A stretch of 64,000 bases of DNA from Nocardia arthritidis (GCF_011801145.1 NZ_CP046172.1:868001-932000), one strand, 5' to 3'; shown: positions 1-10,090, counted from the stretch's first letter. Program-made: numbers and translations. The notes: generated from the letters alone by a model not told the origin.

Positions 1-466
1 CGCGCCTAGCGGATACGGCCGCTCGCAGTCGGCGCACCATATCCTCGGCCGGTACCACGGCCTTGCCGTCGAGGTGCCCGCATCGCTTCGGATTCACCTG
101 ATCCTCCAGGTGGCACCCGGCGATCCCGGCATCCTCCAGCACGGTGACGGTCCGCGCCGCGCTCATCGGCTCACCGAAACCGGTATCGGCGTCGATCAGC
201 ACCGGCAGATCGGTGACCCGCGCGATCTGCTGCCCGCGCCCGGATACCTCGGTCAGCGTGGTGAGCCCGATATCCGGCAACCCGAGGTCCGCCGAGAGCA
301 CCGCGCCCGAGACGTAGACCCCCTCGAAGCCGATCTCCTGAATCAGCTTGGCCACCAACGGATTGAACGCGCCGGGAAATCGTTGGATGCGATTCGAGGC
401 CAGGCCGGCGCGGAACGCGGCGCGTTTGTCGGCGGCGCGGGTCGCGGCGGCGAGCAGACCGGTCAT
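1..466 (-). CDS. prpB: Methylisocitrate lyase, 5' part (runs off window)
   Basis: This gene would cleave 2-methylisocitrate to pyruvate and succinate, the last step of the methylcitrate cycle that detoxifies propionyl-CoA. I translated the minus strand from ATG at 466. About 155 residues are visible and the 3' end lies outside the window. The sequence contains DADTGFGE (metal/substrate loop) and the catalytic-loop signature KRCGH in the context [17 protein letters not shown], both typical of the isocitrate lyase/PEP mutase superfamily. The ATG overlaps the prpD stop codon (ATGA), so the two are translationally coupled in one operon. An isocitrate lyase proper is less likely given the short N-terminus and the prpD neighbour. 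Confidence 0.93.
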   Translation of the reverse strand, partial: MTGLLAAATRAADKRAAFRAGLASNRIQRFPGAFNPLVAKLIQEIGFEGVYVSGAVLSADLGLPDIGLTTLTEVSGRGQQIARVTDLPVLIDADTGFGEPMSAARTVTVLEDAGIAGCHLEDQVNPKRCGHLDGKAVVPAEDMVRRLRAAVSARR

Positions 467-1968
467 CGGAACAGTCCCTTCGGCAGCCGCGGTGTGCGCG
501 CGAGCACTTCCTCGGCGACGGTGAAATTCAGCTGTGGCAGTTCGCCTGCCGACAGTTCGGCGGCGCGCTGCGCGACCTCGAGGAATCGGTCCTGCTCCGC
601 GGGCGCGATGACGCCTTCGGCCAGCGTGCGGAATTTGGCGATGTACTGTTCGCGGGCGAACGGCCGCGCGCCGAGCGGATGCGCGTCGGCGACGGCGAGT
701 TCGTCGACGATCACCTCGCCGCTCTTCAGCGTGACCTCGGCCCGCGCGCCGAATGCCCGCTCGCTCGGATCCGTCGAGTGGTAGCGGCGGGTCCACTCCG
801 GATCCTCGGCGGTGGAAATCTTTTGCCACAGCTCGACGGTGTCGGGCCGCTGGGCGCGCTCGGGCGCGTATGAGCGTTCGTGATGCCAGACGCCGTCCTG
901 CAGGGCGACCGCGAAGATGTACATGACCGAGTGGTCCAGGGTTTCCCGCGACGCGTGTGGATCGAACTTCTGCGGATCGCCCGAGCCGGTGCCGATCACC
1001 ACGTGCGTGTGCTGGCTGGTATACAGCACGATCGATGCGATCTGGTCCAAATCGCCTATGCGCCCGCGCATTCGGCGCGCCAGATCGATCGGTGCCTGGC
1101 TCTGGTATTCGGCCGAATGCTCCTTGGTGTAGGAGTCGAGAATGGCGCGCTTGGGTTCGCCGGGGCCGGGCAGCGGCACGGTGTACTCCCGATCCGGACC
1201 GCCGAGCAACCATGCGATCACGCCGTCCTCGCCCTCCCAGATCGGCGACGGCGCGCCCTCGCCGCGCATCGCCCGATCGACGGCCTCGACCGCCATTTTC
1301 CCGGCGAACGCGGGAGCGTATGCCTTCCAGCTGGAGATCTCGCCTTTGCGTGACTGACGGGTGGCCGTGGTGGTGTGCAGCGCCTGACCGATGGCCTGAT
1401 AGATGGTCTCGGTATCGAGGCCGAGCAGCGTGCCGATACCGGCCGCCGCCGACGGGCCCAGATGTGCGACGTGATCAATCTTGTACTCGTGCAAGCAGAT
1501 TCCACGCACCAGGTCGATCTGGATCTCGTAACCCGTTGCCAGGCCGCGGATCAGGTCGCGACCCGATCGGCCCGCGTGCTGGGCGACGGCCAGAATCGGC
1601 GGGATATTGTCGCCGGGGTGCGAGTATTCCGCGGCCAGGAAGGTGTCGTGAAAGTCCAACTCGCGCACCGCGACTCCGTTGGCCCACGCGGCCCACTCCG
1701 GTGAATACCCGCCGCCGACGCCGAGGACGGCCGCGCCCGGTTCATACGGATGGGCCAGTGCCTGGGCGCGGGCATTGGCGACGGGACGGCGGGTGAGCGC
1801 GGCGGCCGCGACCGCGGCGTTATCGATGATCCGGTTGACGATCATCTCCTCGGTCTCCGGTGCCACCGCGACGGTATCGGCGGCGACCTCGGCGATCCGC
1901 CATGCGAGGTGCTCCTCGTGCGGGAATTCCGCGGCGGATCGATGGGTGCGGACGAGATGATCCTTCAT
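463..1968 (-). CDS. prpD: 2-methylcitrate dehydratase
   Basis: This 501-residue protein belongs to the MmgE/PrpD family, which dehydrates 2-methylcitrate to 2-methyl-cis-aconitate in propionate catabolism. Length and overall sequence fit the family, including the N-terminal [16 protein letters not shown] region and an Asn-Arg-Ile-Ile-Asp-Asn segment near residue 46. The start ATG at 1968 is followed on the minus strand by prpB with a 4-base overlap. It is transcribed divergently from the PrpR-type regulator at 2124, with about 155 bp of shared promoter between them. That arrangement matches the mycobacterial prp locus, so regulation by the neighbour is a safe inference. Confidence 0.93.
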   Translation of the reverse strand: MKDHLVRTHRSAAEFPHEEHLAWRIAEVAADTVAVAPETEEMIVNRIIDNAAVAAAALTRRPVANARAQALAHPYEPGAAVLGVGGGYSPEWAAWANGVAVRELDFHDTFLAAEYSHPGDNIPPILAVAQHAGRSGRDLIRGLATGYEIQIDLVRGICLHEYKIDHVAHLGPSAAAGIGTLLGLDTETIYQAIGQALHTTTATRQSRKGEISSWKAYAPAFAGKMAVEAVDRAMRGEGAPSPIWEGEDGVIAWLLGGPDREYTVPLPGPGEPKRAILDSYTKEHSAEYQSQAPIDLARRMRGRIGDLDQIASIVLYTSQHTHVVIGTGSGDPQKFDPHASRETLDHSVMYIFAVALQDGVWHHERSYAPERAQRPDTVELWQKISTAEDPEWTRRYHSTDPSERAFGARAEVTLKSGEVIVDELAVADAHPLGARPFAREQYIAKFRTLAEGVIAPAEQDRFLEVAQRAAELSAGELPQLNFTVAEEVLARTPRLPKGLFR

Positions 1969-2046
1969 GGTCGACGACCTTTCGACTTCGCATTTCCACC
2001 GGTACGTTTCGCACGCTACACAACCCGAATACCTGCGAAAATGGCT

Positions 2047-2066
2047 CGCAAATGCCTACTTTTGCG
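2047..2066. promoter_or_regulatory. Candidate PrpR/RamB operator
   Basis: The divergent prpD/prpR promoter contains CGCAAA at 2047-2052 and TTTGCG at 2061-2066, a perfect inverted repeat with an 8-base spacer. RamB/PrpR-family regulators are known to bind TTTGC-type elements, so I infer that this is the operator of the adjacent regulator. Exact site boundaries are not known. Confidence 0.5.
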
Positions 2067-2123
2067 TAATGCGACCGGTGAAATTGTGAAAGTTGTGTAA
2101 ATGGCCACTGCTAGATTTCCCAT

Positions 2124-3548
2124 ATGCAGAAGATGTATGCGGGCGGCAGGTTGCGTGCGCTGCGGGAGCAACGCGGGCTATCCCAATCCGCGCTCGCCAA
2201 GACGCTCGGGATCTCGGTCAGCTACGTCAACCAGTTGGAGCACGATCAGCGGCCGTTGACGGTGCAGGTGCTGTTGCGGCTCAATGCCGGATTCGATCTC
2301 GATATGGGCTTTTTCGCCGCCGACACCGACGCCAGGCTGATCGCCGACCTGCACGATGTATTCGCCGAGGAACCCGACGGCGCGGATATCACGACCGCCG
2401 AAATCGACGATCTGGTCGCCAGGGTGCCCGCCGCGGGCCGGATACTCGTCGGCCTGCATCGCCGATTGCGCGGCGCCACCGAGCAACTCGAGCGGGTGTC
2501 TGCCGGAATAGACAGCGACGCAGCGGATTCCACGATCGCCCGGCCGTACGAGGATGTGCAGGACTACTTCTACGACCGGCGCAACCACATCGCCCAGCTC
2601 GATACCGCCGCCGAGGAGCTGTTCGCCGGCAACGGCCTGACGCTCGGCGGCCTCGACCTCCAGCTCAGCCGAATCCTGCGGGAACAGCATCAGATCGCGG
2701 TGGTGATCCGCACCGATGACCCGCACGCGCCCGGCCCGAAGCGGCTCTACGATCCCGAGGCCAGGGTGCTCACCCTCGCGCGCCGCCTCTCGCCGGGACA
2801 GCGGGCCTTCCAATTGGCTACGCAGCTGGCATTTCTCACTCAGTCGGCAACCCTCGAGGAGCTGATAGCCGGTGCCGAATCGGTGCCGGAACGCTCCCGC
2901 GGCGTGCTCCGGATCGGGCTGGCGAACTATTTCGCGGGGGCACTCATCTTGCCCTACACGCAATTTCGCGCCGCCGCGGAGACGTTGCGCTACGACATCG
3001 AGCTGCTTGCCGCGAAATTCGAGGTCGGCTTCGAGACCGTATGCCATCGCCTTTCGACGTTGCAGCGGCCGGGCGCGCGCGGGGTCCCGTTCTTCCTGGT
3101 GCGCACCGATCGGGCCGGGAACATCTCGAAACGTCAGTCGGCCACCGCATTTCACTTCTCCCGCGTCGGGGGAAGCTGTCCGCTGTGGGTGGTCTACGAG
3201 GCGTTCTCCACCCCCGGCCGCATCCGCACCCAGATCGCCAGGATGCCCGACGGCCGCAACTATCTGTGGCTGGCGCGCACCACTGGTGACAAGACGCCCG
3301 GATACCTTTCGCCCAAGCGGGATTTCGCGATCGGCCTAGGCTGCGACCTCGCCTATGCGGCCAAACTCGTTTATTCCCAAGGTTTGCCGATCGATGATCC
3401 CGGCACGGCCGTCCCGATCGGCGCGGGCTGCAAGGTTTGTGACCGACTCGATTGCGCCCAGCGCGCCTTCCCGCAACTCGGCAGGCGGATCGAGGTCGAC
3501 GACAACAGGGCGCCTACCGTGCCTTACGCTCCGATGCCGCTGCGGTGA
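2124..3548 (+). CDS. prpR: PrpR/RamB-type regulator of propionate metabolism
   Basis: This 474-residue regulator has an N-terminal XRE-type helix-turn-helix (about residues 5-60, with LSQSALAKTLGISVSYVNQLE). A central region follows, like the DUF955/short-chain-fatty-acid-sensing domain of the family. The C-terminus carries a cysteine cluster, CKVCDRLDC. In the Mycobacterium tuberculosis PrpR family such C-terminal cysteines hold an Fe-S cluster, and acyl-CoA is sensed centrally. The gene is divergent from prpD-prpB, as in mycobacteria, which supports control of the methylcitrate genes. The 3' end overlaps the convergent HxlR gene by 35 bases. Confidence 0.9.
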   Translation: MQKMYAGGRLRALREQRGLSQSALAKTLGISVSYVNQLEHDQRPLTVQVLLRLNAGFDLDMGFFAADTDARLIADLHDVFAEEPDGADITTAEIDDLVARVPAAGRILVGLHRRLRGATEQLERVSAGIDSDAADSTIARPYEDVQDYFYDRRNHIAQLDTAAEELFAGNGLTLGGLDLQLSRILREQHQIAVVIRTDDPHAPGPKRLYDPEARVLTLARRLSPGQRAFQLATQLAFLTQSATLEELIAGAESVPERSRGVLRIGLANYFAGALILPYTQFRAAAETLRYDIELLAAKFEVGFETVCHRLSTLQRPGARGVPFFLVRTDRAGNISKRQSATAFHFSRVGGSCPLWVVYEAFSTPGRIRTQIARMPDGRNYLWLARTTGDKTPGYLSPKRDFAIGLGCDLAYAAKLVYSQGLPIDDPGTAVPIGAGCKVCDRLDCAQRAFPQLGRRIEVDDNRAPTVPYAPMPLR

Positions 3549-4197
3549 CCGTGCGCCAGGCGAACCAGCGCGGAAATTCGGCAACGAGCTCGGGATCGCC
3601 TGCGACACAGCACTTTCCGCTGTGGATGGCCGCGTCGATGGTCGAGGCCCCGGCCACCAGCCGGTGCAGCTCGGCCGGTTCGATGGTGACCCAGATGTCG
3701 GTGTCGTAGCCGGGGTGCCGGTGGCAGGCGCTGGTCTCCTCGGGCGCGAGCACGAGCCACGCGAGCTCGTCGACCGCGTCGCGGATGATGAATTCGACGA
3801 TCACGCGCCGGGCGGGCAGCCGGTCGCGGCGCACGTACTGCCGCAACCGCCACAGCGCCAGCGCGGTATCGAACTGCTCGCGTTGCGGTTCGCCGAAACA
3901 CCAGCGGCGCGCCCAATCCCCGAGCTGCCACACCAGCGGTTCCAGCGCGGCTCCCGCGGGCGTGAGCCGATATTCGGGTCTGCCCTCGGCGTCGAGTTCG
4001 CGGGCGATCAGCCCGCCCGCGCACAGTCGGCGCAGCCGACCGGACAGCAGGGTCCGGCTGATACCTGGCAGGCCGCGATGGATGTCGTTGAACCGGCGCG
4101 AGCCGAGCAGCAGTTCGCGCACCAGCAGCAGGGTCCAGCGGTCGCCGATCGCCTCGGCGCCCATCGAGACCGGGCAGTATTCGATTCCTTGTGGCAT
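3514..4197 (-). CDS. HxlR-family winged-helix regulator with C-terminal sterol-carrier-like domain
   Basis: The 227-residue protein starts at MPQGIEYC (ATG 4197). It has the HxlR signature in the first 90 residues: an N-terminal Cys in YCPVSMGAEAIGDRWTLLLVRELLLGSRRFNDIHRGLPGISRTLLSGRL. The C-terminal half (about 110-220) resembles the SCP2-like domain often fused to actinobacterial HxlR proteins. The frame is open further upstream, but that part is arginine-rich and lies opposite the next promoter, so I rejected the longer start. It is divergent from a methyltransferase gene at 4293. HxlR proteins usually respond to thiol or electrophile stress; the effector here is unknown. Confidence 0.88.
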   Translation of the reverse strand: MPQGIEYCPVSMGAEAIGDRWTLLLVRELLLGSRRFNDIHRGLPGISRTLLSGRLRRLCAGGLIARELDAEGRPEYRLTPAGAALEPLVWQLGDWARRWCFGEPQREQFDTALALWRLRQYVRRDRLPARRVIVEFIIRDAVDELAWLVLAPEETSACHRHPGYDTDIWVTIEPAELHRLVAGASTIDAAIHSGKCCVAGDPELVAEFPRWFAWRTVTAAASERKAR

Positions 4198-4292
4198 GCG
4201 CACCCCAGTCCAGTTCTTGTACCGGCCATCGACGTTACTGCTTCGGCAAGCTGACCTCGACGAACCGGATCCGGCGAAGGATGTGCGAAACC

Positions 4293-5054
4293 ATGACCGC
4301 AGCAGACCATTACGAGCGCCTGCTCGCCGAGCATTACACCTGGATGCTCGGCGGGGATGTCGAGGCCGTCGCGGCCGCGCAGGCCGAATTGCTCCGCCGC
4401 CTCGGACTCGGCGCGGAATCCGGTGCGACCGCTTTCGATCTCGGAAGTGGTTGCGGTCCACAGACTTTGGCGTTGGCCGAGCTGGGTTACACGGTGACGG
4501 CAGTCGATACCAGCGCCGCGCTGCTCGATGAGCTGACCGAACTCGCCGAGCGGCGCGGGATCGCGGCCGATATCCGTCCGGTGCACCGGGATATCCGCGG
4601 TACGCTGCCGGAGCTCGCGGCCGCGGGTTCGGTCGCGGCCGTCGTCTGCATGGGCGATACCCTGCCGCACCTACCCGAACGTGCCGATGTGCCGGAATTG
4701 ATCGCGAATGTGGCCGAGGCGCTGCGACCCGGCGGCAGCTTCGTGGTGACCTACCGCGACCTGACCGCCGAACTCGACGGCGCGAACCGGTTCATTCCGG
4801 TCCGCGGTACCGCCGACCGGGTCCTGACCTGCTTCCTCGACTACGTCGACGAGGACACGGTCATGGTGCACGACCTGCTGCACACCCGAGACGGTGACGG
4901 CTGGCGGTTCGCGGCAGGCAGCTATCCCAAACTCCGGCTGTCGCCGCGCTGGTTGGCCGAGCAATGCCGCAAGGCCGGGCTGGACATCCGGCATGACGAG
5001 GTCGGCCCCGGCGGCATGCGGATCCTGCACGCGGTGTGCCGCAGGACACGTTGA
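4293..5054 (+). CDS. Class I SAM-dependent methyltransferase
   Basis: The 253-residue protein has the Rossmann methyltransferase motif I FDLGSGCGPQTLALAELG (about residues 49-66), an acidic residue ending strand 2 (VDTS), and a motif III-like stretch, ALRPGGSFVVTYRD. The start MTAADHY at 4293 sits about 11 bases after GAAGGA; an in-frame ATG at 4281 (MCETM) is possible but has no spacing to that site. The gene is divergent from the HxlR regulator and directly followed by an alpha/beta hydrolase. The substrate is unknown. Confidence 0.85.
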   Translation: MTAADHYERLLAEHYTWMLGGDVEAVAAAQAELLRRLGLGAESGATAFDLGSGCGPQTLALAELGYTVTAVDTSAALLDELTELAERRGIAADIRPVHRDIRGTLPELAAAGSVAAVVCMGDTLPHLPERADVPELIANVAEALRPGGSFVVTYRDLTAELDGANRFIPVRGTADRVLTCFLDYVDEDTVMVHDLLHTRDGDGWRFAAGSYPKLRLSPRWLAEQCRKAGLDIRHDEVGPGGMRILHAVCRRTR

Positions 5055-5055
5055 T

Positions 5056-5091
5056 CCTAATTAAATTAGGTTTTAACCTACTGCAAGTAGG
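5056..5091. promoter_or_regulatory. Two adjacent palindromes upstream of the hydrolase gene
   Basis: The 65-base gap between methyltransferase and hydrolase holds CCTAATTAAATTAGG (5056-5070) and CCTACTGCAAGTAGG (5077-5091). Both are inverted repeats beginning CCTA and ending TAGG, with centres 21 bases apart, so two dimers would bind the same DNA face. I infer tandem operators. The nearby HxlR protein is the first candidate, because HxlR sites are commonly TAC...GTA palindromes. Confidence 0.55.
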
Positions 5092-5119
5092 AAGAAGGTT
5101 GTTCAGTAAGGAAACAGCG

Positions 5120-5950
5120 ATGAGATCCGAGACCCTGCCCGTACCCGGCGCGACCATCTATTACGAGGTGCGCGGCAGCGGCCCGCTGCTGCTGATGCTG
5201 CCCGGCGGTGGCGGCGATGCCGGAGTTTTCGACGGAATGGCCGAGGTGCTCGCGCGACATTTCACCGTCGCGGCACTCGACCCGCGCGGCTATTCGCGCA
5301 GCGCCCTCGACCCCGGCAAGCCCGCCGACCAGCACGTGGTCGTCCAGAGCGATGACGCCTACCGGCTGCTCGAGCACCTGACCGATGAACCGGCCTTCGT
5401 CTTCGGCACCAGCAGCGGCGCCATCGTCGGACTCGACCTGCTGGCCCGACACCCCGATCGGGTGCGGCTGCTCGTCGCGCACGAACCGCCGAGTTTCGCC
5501 GTGCTGCCCGATGCCGCCGAACATCGGGCGATGGTCGACGAGGTCTACGCGTTGCTGCACAGCGAGGGTGTCGCCGCGGCGGGGGCGCGGTTCCTCGCCG
5601 GAATCGGGTCGGCCATGAAACCGGCGCCCGAGGTCGCGGAGCTATCGCCGCGCGCCGCCGAGATGTGGGCCAGGCTGGCGGCCAACGGGCCGCTCATGAT
5701 CGAGCACGAGTTGCGCGAATTCACCTCCTACATACCGGATTGCCCGGCGCTGGCGGCCGTGTCCGGCCGGTTGGTGCTTGCGGTCGGCAGGGAGACCCGC
5801 GGCTGCCTGCCGTATCGCCCTGCGGCTGAAATCGCGCGCCGGACGGGTGCCGATCTCGTCGAGTTTCCCGGCGCGCACAACGGGATACGCACCGAGGCAA
5901 CCGAATTCGCTCGGCAGCTGCTCCAGGTCCTGATGGTCGCCGCGGAGTGA
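5120..5950 (+). CDS. Alpha/beta hydrolase
   Basis: The 276-residue hydrolase starts at MRSETLPVPG, with AAGGA upstream. It shows the oxyanion segment LMLPGGGGDAGVF, the nucleophile elbow FGTSSGAIVG (Ser in GTSSGA), an acidic region VLAVGRETRG, and the catalytic His in FPGAHNGI. It looks like the family of small intracellular hydrolases commonly controlled by a neighbouring regulator. The substrate cannot be told. It follows twin palindromes and is convergent with the secreted peptidase gene at 5998. Confidence 0.85.
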   Translation: MRSETLPVPGATIYYEVRGSGPLLLMLPGGGGDAGVFDGMAEVLARHFTVAALDPRGYSRSALDPGKPADQHVVVQSDDAYRLLEHLTDEPAFVFGTSSGAIVGLDLLARHPDRVRLLVAHEPPSFAVLPDAAEHRAMVDEVYALLHSEGVAAAGARFLAGIGSAMKPAPEVAELSPRAAEMWARLAANGPLMIEHELREFTSYIPDCPALAAVSGRLVLAVGRETRGCLPYRPAAEIARRTGADLVEFPGAHNGIRTEATEFARQLLQVLMVAAE

Positions 5951-5997
5951 CCATCCCGGCGGTTCGATCGAAAACTACCGCGCCGCAGTGGATCCGG

Positions 5998-7530
5998 TCA
6001 GCCCGCCGGGCAGGTGACGTCATCGCCGGGCAGGGTGCCGTCGCGGAAGTAGTCGTCCACTATCCGCCGGGCACATGAGCTCTTGGGCGATACACCGTGC
6101 GTCACCACATCGGGCATGGTGATCAACCGCGATCCGGTCATCGCCCGGTGCAGGCCGACGCCGTCGCGGTAGGCGGTGCGCGGGTCGCCGGTGGCCTGCA
6201 AGATCAGCGCGGGCACCGAATTATGCACGGCCGTAGGCGCTTCCACCGGTGGAAGCCAGAACGCGCACGGGGTGAGATTGTTGGCGAACGCCCCGAACAT
6301 CGGCTCGGTCGCCCGGCTGGCCTCGATATTGCGCCAGTACCAGGAGGGGTCGCGCGGTGCGGGTGCGTCGCCGCAGAGGATCATCGCCTGCGCGGGACCG
6401 GATTCGGGTGCGTCCGGCGCCGGGTGGAGATAGTCGTCCAGCGCGCGTTTCAGCTCCTTGCCGGGTTGCACCGGCAGACCGTTTGCGGCATCGGTGATTT
6501 GGCGCAGCTCATCGGCCAGCACCGGATACTTCCTGGCGTCGACGATCCCGTCGAACACCAGCATGGGCAGCACGTGGACGCTCACCGCGTCGCCGCCGAT
6601 CCGGATCGGCCGGCGCGCCGACCGCCCGATCAGGTCGGTGATCGTCGCGCGAACGGCGGAACCCGTTGTGCCGAAGTGATATTGATCGTCACGGTCGGCG
6701 GCCCACGCGGCCCAGGCGTCGAAGGCCGCCTCGTTCGGCGCACCCATATCCTGAATCATGGCGACGTGATAGCGCTCCGGATCGACGGCGCTGTCCAGCA
6801 CGACGCGCTCGACGCGTTCCGGGAACATCTGGGTGAATACCGAACCCAGATAGGTGCCGTAGGAAAGTCCGAAGTAGTTGATCCGCTCCTCGCCGAGCGC
6901 CGCGCGGATCACATCCATATCCCGGGCGGTGTTGCGGGTGGTGATGTAGGAGACCTGGTCGCCCTGGGTGGCGATGCAGCGTGCGGCCAGATCCGCCGCT
7001 GTCGCAACGGATTCGCCGAAGCTCAGCAGATCCGGTCCGGCCGATTGGAGCGGGGAGCCGATGGGCCAACCACACGAAACCGGCGTCGAGCGGCCGATGC
7101 CGCGCGGATCCATGCCGATCAGGTCGTAGCTGTCGCGCACATCCGGCGCGAGCACCTTGTCCCCGAGCCACACGGTCAAGTCGAGTCCCGAACCGCCGGG
7201 GCCACCCGGGTTGGACAGCAGCACCCCGCGCCGATGGGCCGGGTCGGCGGCCGGTACCCGCGAGATCGCGACGGTGATCGTACGGCCCTGCGGCTCACCG
7301 TAATTCAACGGCACGGTGACATCGGCGCAGCGCGCACCGGCACGATCCAGCGCCTCGTCGTCGCATGCGCGCCAATCCAGGCGTTGCTGATAGAACCGCT
7401 CCATCCCGGCATCCGCGTGGGAAATACCGGCTCCCGCAAACGTTCCCACGATGATCGCCGCACATGCCGCCGCGATGCCGCGACCGCCGGTGCGAATCGC
7501 CGTCCTGCGTCGAAACAGGTTGATATACAA
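5998..7530 (-). CDS. Secreted TAP-family peptidase/hydrolase
   Basis: The 510-residue protein has a Sec signal peptide: basic start MYINLFRRR, hydrophobic core at about residues 19-36, and cleavage near SHADA. The alpha/beta hydrolase domain follows, with NPGGPGGSGLD (oxyanion region), YDLIGMDPRGIGRS, and the nucleophile elbow FGLSYGTYLG. The C-terminal TAP-like region contains LILQATGDPRTAY (Asp) and TMPDVVTHGVS (His). The family includes Streptomyces tripeptidyl aminopeptidases and the mycobacterial CaeA/Hip1-type cell-envelope hydrolases. It should act outside the membrane on peptides or esters. It is divergent from mmpL. Confidence 0.88.
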   Translation of the reverse strand: MYINLFRRRTAIRTGGRGIAAACAAIIVGTFAGAGISHADAGMERFYQQRLDWRACDDEALDRAGARCADVTVPLNYGEPQGRTITVAISRVPAADPAHRRGVLLSNPGGPGGSGLDLTVWLGDKVLAPDVRDSYDLIGMDPRGIGRSTPVSCGWPIGSPLQSAGPDLLSFGESVATAADLAARCIATQGDQVSYITTRNTARDMDVIRAALGEERINYFGLSYGTYLGSVFTQMFPERVERVVLDSAVDPERYHVAMIQDMGAPNEAAFDAWAAWAADRDDQYHFGTTGSAVRATITDLIGRSARRPIRIGGDAVSVHVLPMLVFDGIVDARKYPVLADELRQITDAANGLPVQPGKELKRALDDYLHPAPDAPESGPAQAMILCGDAPAPRDPSWYWRNIEASRATEPMFGAFANNLTPCAFWLPPVEAPTAVHNSVPALILQATGDPRTAYRDGVGLHRAMTGSRLITMPDVVTHGVSPKSSCARRIVDDYFRDGTLPGDDVTCPAG

Positions 7531-7759
7531 GTAAACCCCCTCGCCGTCGCGCTGCCGCTCGTCGCAATCAGCGTAGAGATACGGCTCGGCGGCATCATCG
7601 GGAGCAACCCTGATTTCGACCCTGAGATCAAAGTTGCGACTTCGACTGTCTGGGAAGGCATCCGCCGACGCACCGGTACGTTTGATCTCGTAAACCGAGC
7701 GAGGACGATGTGAAGGGAACGGCCGCGTGGCATTACTATCGAGAACCCCGGCGGCTTAG

Positions 7760-10090
7760 TTGTTCACCTGGTGGGGTCGCATCGTCTATCGGCTGCGTTT
7801 CGGGGTGATCGGTGTCGCGGTGGCGGGCCTGCTCGCCTTGGGCGGCTACGGTTTCGGCCTGCAGGACCATCTGTCCTCCGGCGGGCTCTACGATCCCGGC
7901 TCGGAATCGGCGCAGGCCTCGCGACTGGCCGACGAGGCGTTCGGCCGCGATCACGGCGTCGATGTCGCGGTGCTGTACACCGCGCCCGATAGCAAGACGG
8001 TCGACGATCCGGAGTTCGCGGGCAAGATCATCGACAACCTCAAAAGCCTGCCGCGCGAGCATCCCGACCAGATCATCGGGATCAACGCCGCCTACTGGCC
8101 CGCCGCGGGCGGTATGGCCAGTGCGTCGGCGGCCGCGACGCCGGACAAGAAGCACGCGATCGCGCTGATCGGGATCCGCGGCGATGACGACACCACGATG
8201 GTGCGCAACTATCGCAAGGTCAAGGACGTTTTCTTCATACCGGGCGTCGACGTCCAAGTCAGTGGGCTGCAACCGATTACCGGCACCCTCAACGACACCA
8301 TGGACGAGGATCTGCACCGGATGGAGATTCTGGCCATCCCGGCGGTCGGGGTGCTGCTGTTCTTCATCTTCGGCGGAATCGTCGCCGCCGCACTGCCTTT
8401 GGCCATCGGCGGCCTGACCATGCTCGGCGCGCTCGGCATCGTGCGGGTGCTCACCAACTTCACCGAGGTGAATTCCTTCGTCTCCTCGGTGGTTACGATG
8501 ATCGGCCTCGGGCTGGCGATCGACTACGGCCTGTTCATCGTCAGCCGGTTTCGCGAGGAGATCGCCGAGGGTTACGACACCGCCGCCGCGGTGCGGCGCA
8601 CGGTGATGACGGCCGGGCGCACCGTGGTGTTCTCGGCGACGATGATCATCGCCAGCCTCGGCGGGATGCTGCTCTTCCCGCAGGGTTTCCTCAAATCCAT
8701 GGCATACGGCGCGATTACGACGGTCTCGCTGGCCGCGCTGACCGCGATCACGATCCTGCCCGCCGTGCTCGGCATCCTCGGCAAGCGGGTCGACGCGTTG
8801 GGGCTCAAACGATTCCGCACAACCAAAACCACGGAGCAGATCGAGAACGGCTTCTGGGGCCGGATGACGGTGTGGGTGATGAAACACCCACTGAAGATCA
8901 GTGTTTCGCTGTGCATCGTGTTGCTGCTGTTGATCCTGCCGGTGCAGCACCTCGTCTTCGGCGGTTTCAGCGAGAAGTACCTACCGCCGGACAATCGGGT
9001 GCGGTTGGCGAAAGAGCAGATCGACACCTTATTTCCGCAGCGCCGCTCCGATCCGATCGAGCTGGTCTTCCTGGCCGATGACTCGCTTGCGGTCGGCCCG
9101 GTGGTGAAGCAGGCCCAGCAGGCGCCCGGGTTGGCGACCGAGTTCGAGGTGCCGAAACCCGGGAATCGCCCCGATGTCTTCCGCACCAAGGCCAATGTCG
9201 CTGATATCAACAACGCGGGCGCGACGATCGAATACCTGCGCGCCATGGAACTGCCCGACGGCGTGACGATGCTGGTCGGCGGGATTCCGGCGCTGCAGAA
9301 GGACAGTATCGACGCCCTGCTGTTCCGGATCCCGATCATGGTGGTGTTGGTCCTGCTGCTCACCACGATCCTGATGTTCCTCACCTTCGGGTCGCTGGTG
9401 CTGCCGATCAAGGCGGCGCTGATGAGCGCGCTCGGCCTCGGCTCCACGCTCGGCATCCTGACCTGGATCTTCATCGACGGCCACGGTTCGGGGCTGCTGA
9501 ATTTCACGCCGCAACCGATCCAGGCGAACGTGCTGGTGTTGATCATCGCGATCATCTACGGCCTGTCCACCGACTACGAGGTCTTCCTGATATCCCGGAT
9601 GGTCGAAGCGCGCGCGAAGGGGGCGTCGACCACCGAGGCCGTCCGGGTCGGCACCGCGCACACTGGTCGCATCATCACCGCCGCCGCCCTGATCCTGCTC
9701 GTGGTGACCGGTGCGTTCGCCTTCTCGAAACTGGTGATGATGCAGTACATCGCCTACGGCATGATCGCGGCGCTGTTCATCGATGCCACCGTGCTGCGCA
9801 TGCTGCTGGTGCCCGCCACCATGCGGCTGCTCGGCGACGACTGCTGGTGGGCGCCGCAGTGGCTGAAGCGAATTCAGCGCAGGGCCGGCCTCGGCGAACC
9901 GGTCCTCGAACACGAACACCCCGGCGGCGTCATCGATTTGGTGAAAACCACGCCCATCACCGATCCGGTGACCGAGCGGATGGCGGTCGTCCCGGGTGTC
10001 GGGTCGCCGCGTCGCGGGCGAGAGGTCCCGCGGCCGCGCACAATTCGCGACCCCGATGCCGAGGCCCCGACGACTCCCATCGTGCGCTAG
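7760..10090 (+). CDS. mmpL: MmpL-family RND transporter
   Basis: The 776-residue membrane protein begins with MFTWWGRIVYRLRF, a typical MmpL N-terminus, from a TTG codon. TM1 is followed by a porter loop, TM2-6 (about 190-340), a second porter loop, and TM7-12 (about 530-680). The conserved Asp-Tyr pairs of the proton relay are visible in AIDYGLFIVSRFREE and STDYEVFLISRMVEA. MmpL proteins export lipids or siderophores to the mycolate outer membrane. The nearest gene with a related setting is the divergent secreted TAP peptidase. No MmpS partner or lipid synthase is adjacent, so the cargo is unknown. Confidence 0.93.
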   Translation: MFTWWGRIVYRLRFGVIGVAVAGLLALGGYGFGLQDHLSSGGLYDPGSESAQASRLADEAFGRDHGVDVAVLYTAPDSKTVDDPEFAGKIIDNLKSLPREHPDQIIGINAAYWPAAGGMASASAAATPDKKHAIALIGIRGDDDTTMVRNYRKVKDVFFIPGVDVQVSGLQPITGTLNDTMDEDLHRMEILAIPAVGVLLFFIFGGIVAAALPLAIGGLTMLGALGIVRVLTNFTEVNSFVSSVVTMIGLGLAIDYGLFIVSRFREEIAEGYDTAAAVRRTVMTAGRTVVFSATMIIASLGGMLLFPQGFLKSMAYGAITTVSLAALTAITILPAVLGILGKRVDALGLKRFRTTKTTEQIENGFWGRMTVWVMKHPLKISVSLCIVLLLLILPVQHLVFGGFSEKYLPPDNRVRLAKEQIDTLFPQRRSDPIELVFLADDSLAVGPVVKQAQQAPGLATEFEVPKPGNRPDVFRTKANVADINNAGATIEYLRAMELPDGVTMLVGGIPALQKDSIDALLFRIPIMVVLVLLLTTILMFLTFGSLVLPIKAALMSALGLGSTLGILTWIFIDGHGSGLLNFTPQPIQANVLVLIIAIIYGLSTDYEVFLISRMVEARAKGASTTEAVRVGTAHTGRIITAAALILLVVTGAFAFSKLVMMQYIAYGMIAALFIDATVLRMLLVPATMRLLGDDCWWAPQWLKRIQRRAGLGEPVLEHEHPGGVIDLVKTTPITDPVTERMAVVPGVGSPRRGREVPRPRTIRDPDAEAPTTPIVR

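Noticed and set aside
6097..7713. Long plus-strand open frame of about 538 codons
   Set aside because: It is antisense to the TAP-family peptidase, a common high-GC artefact, and shows no domain.
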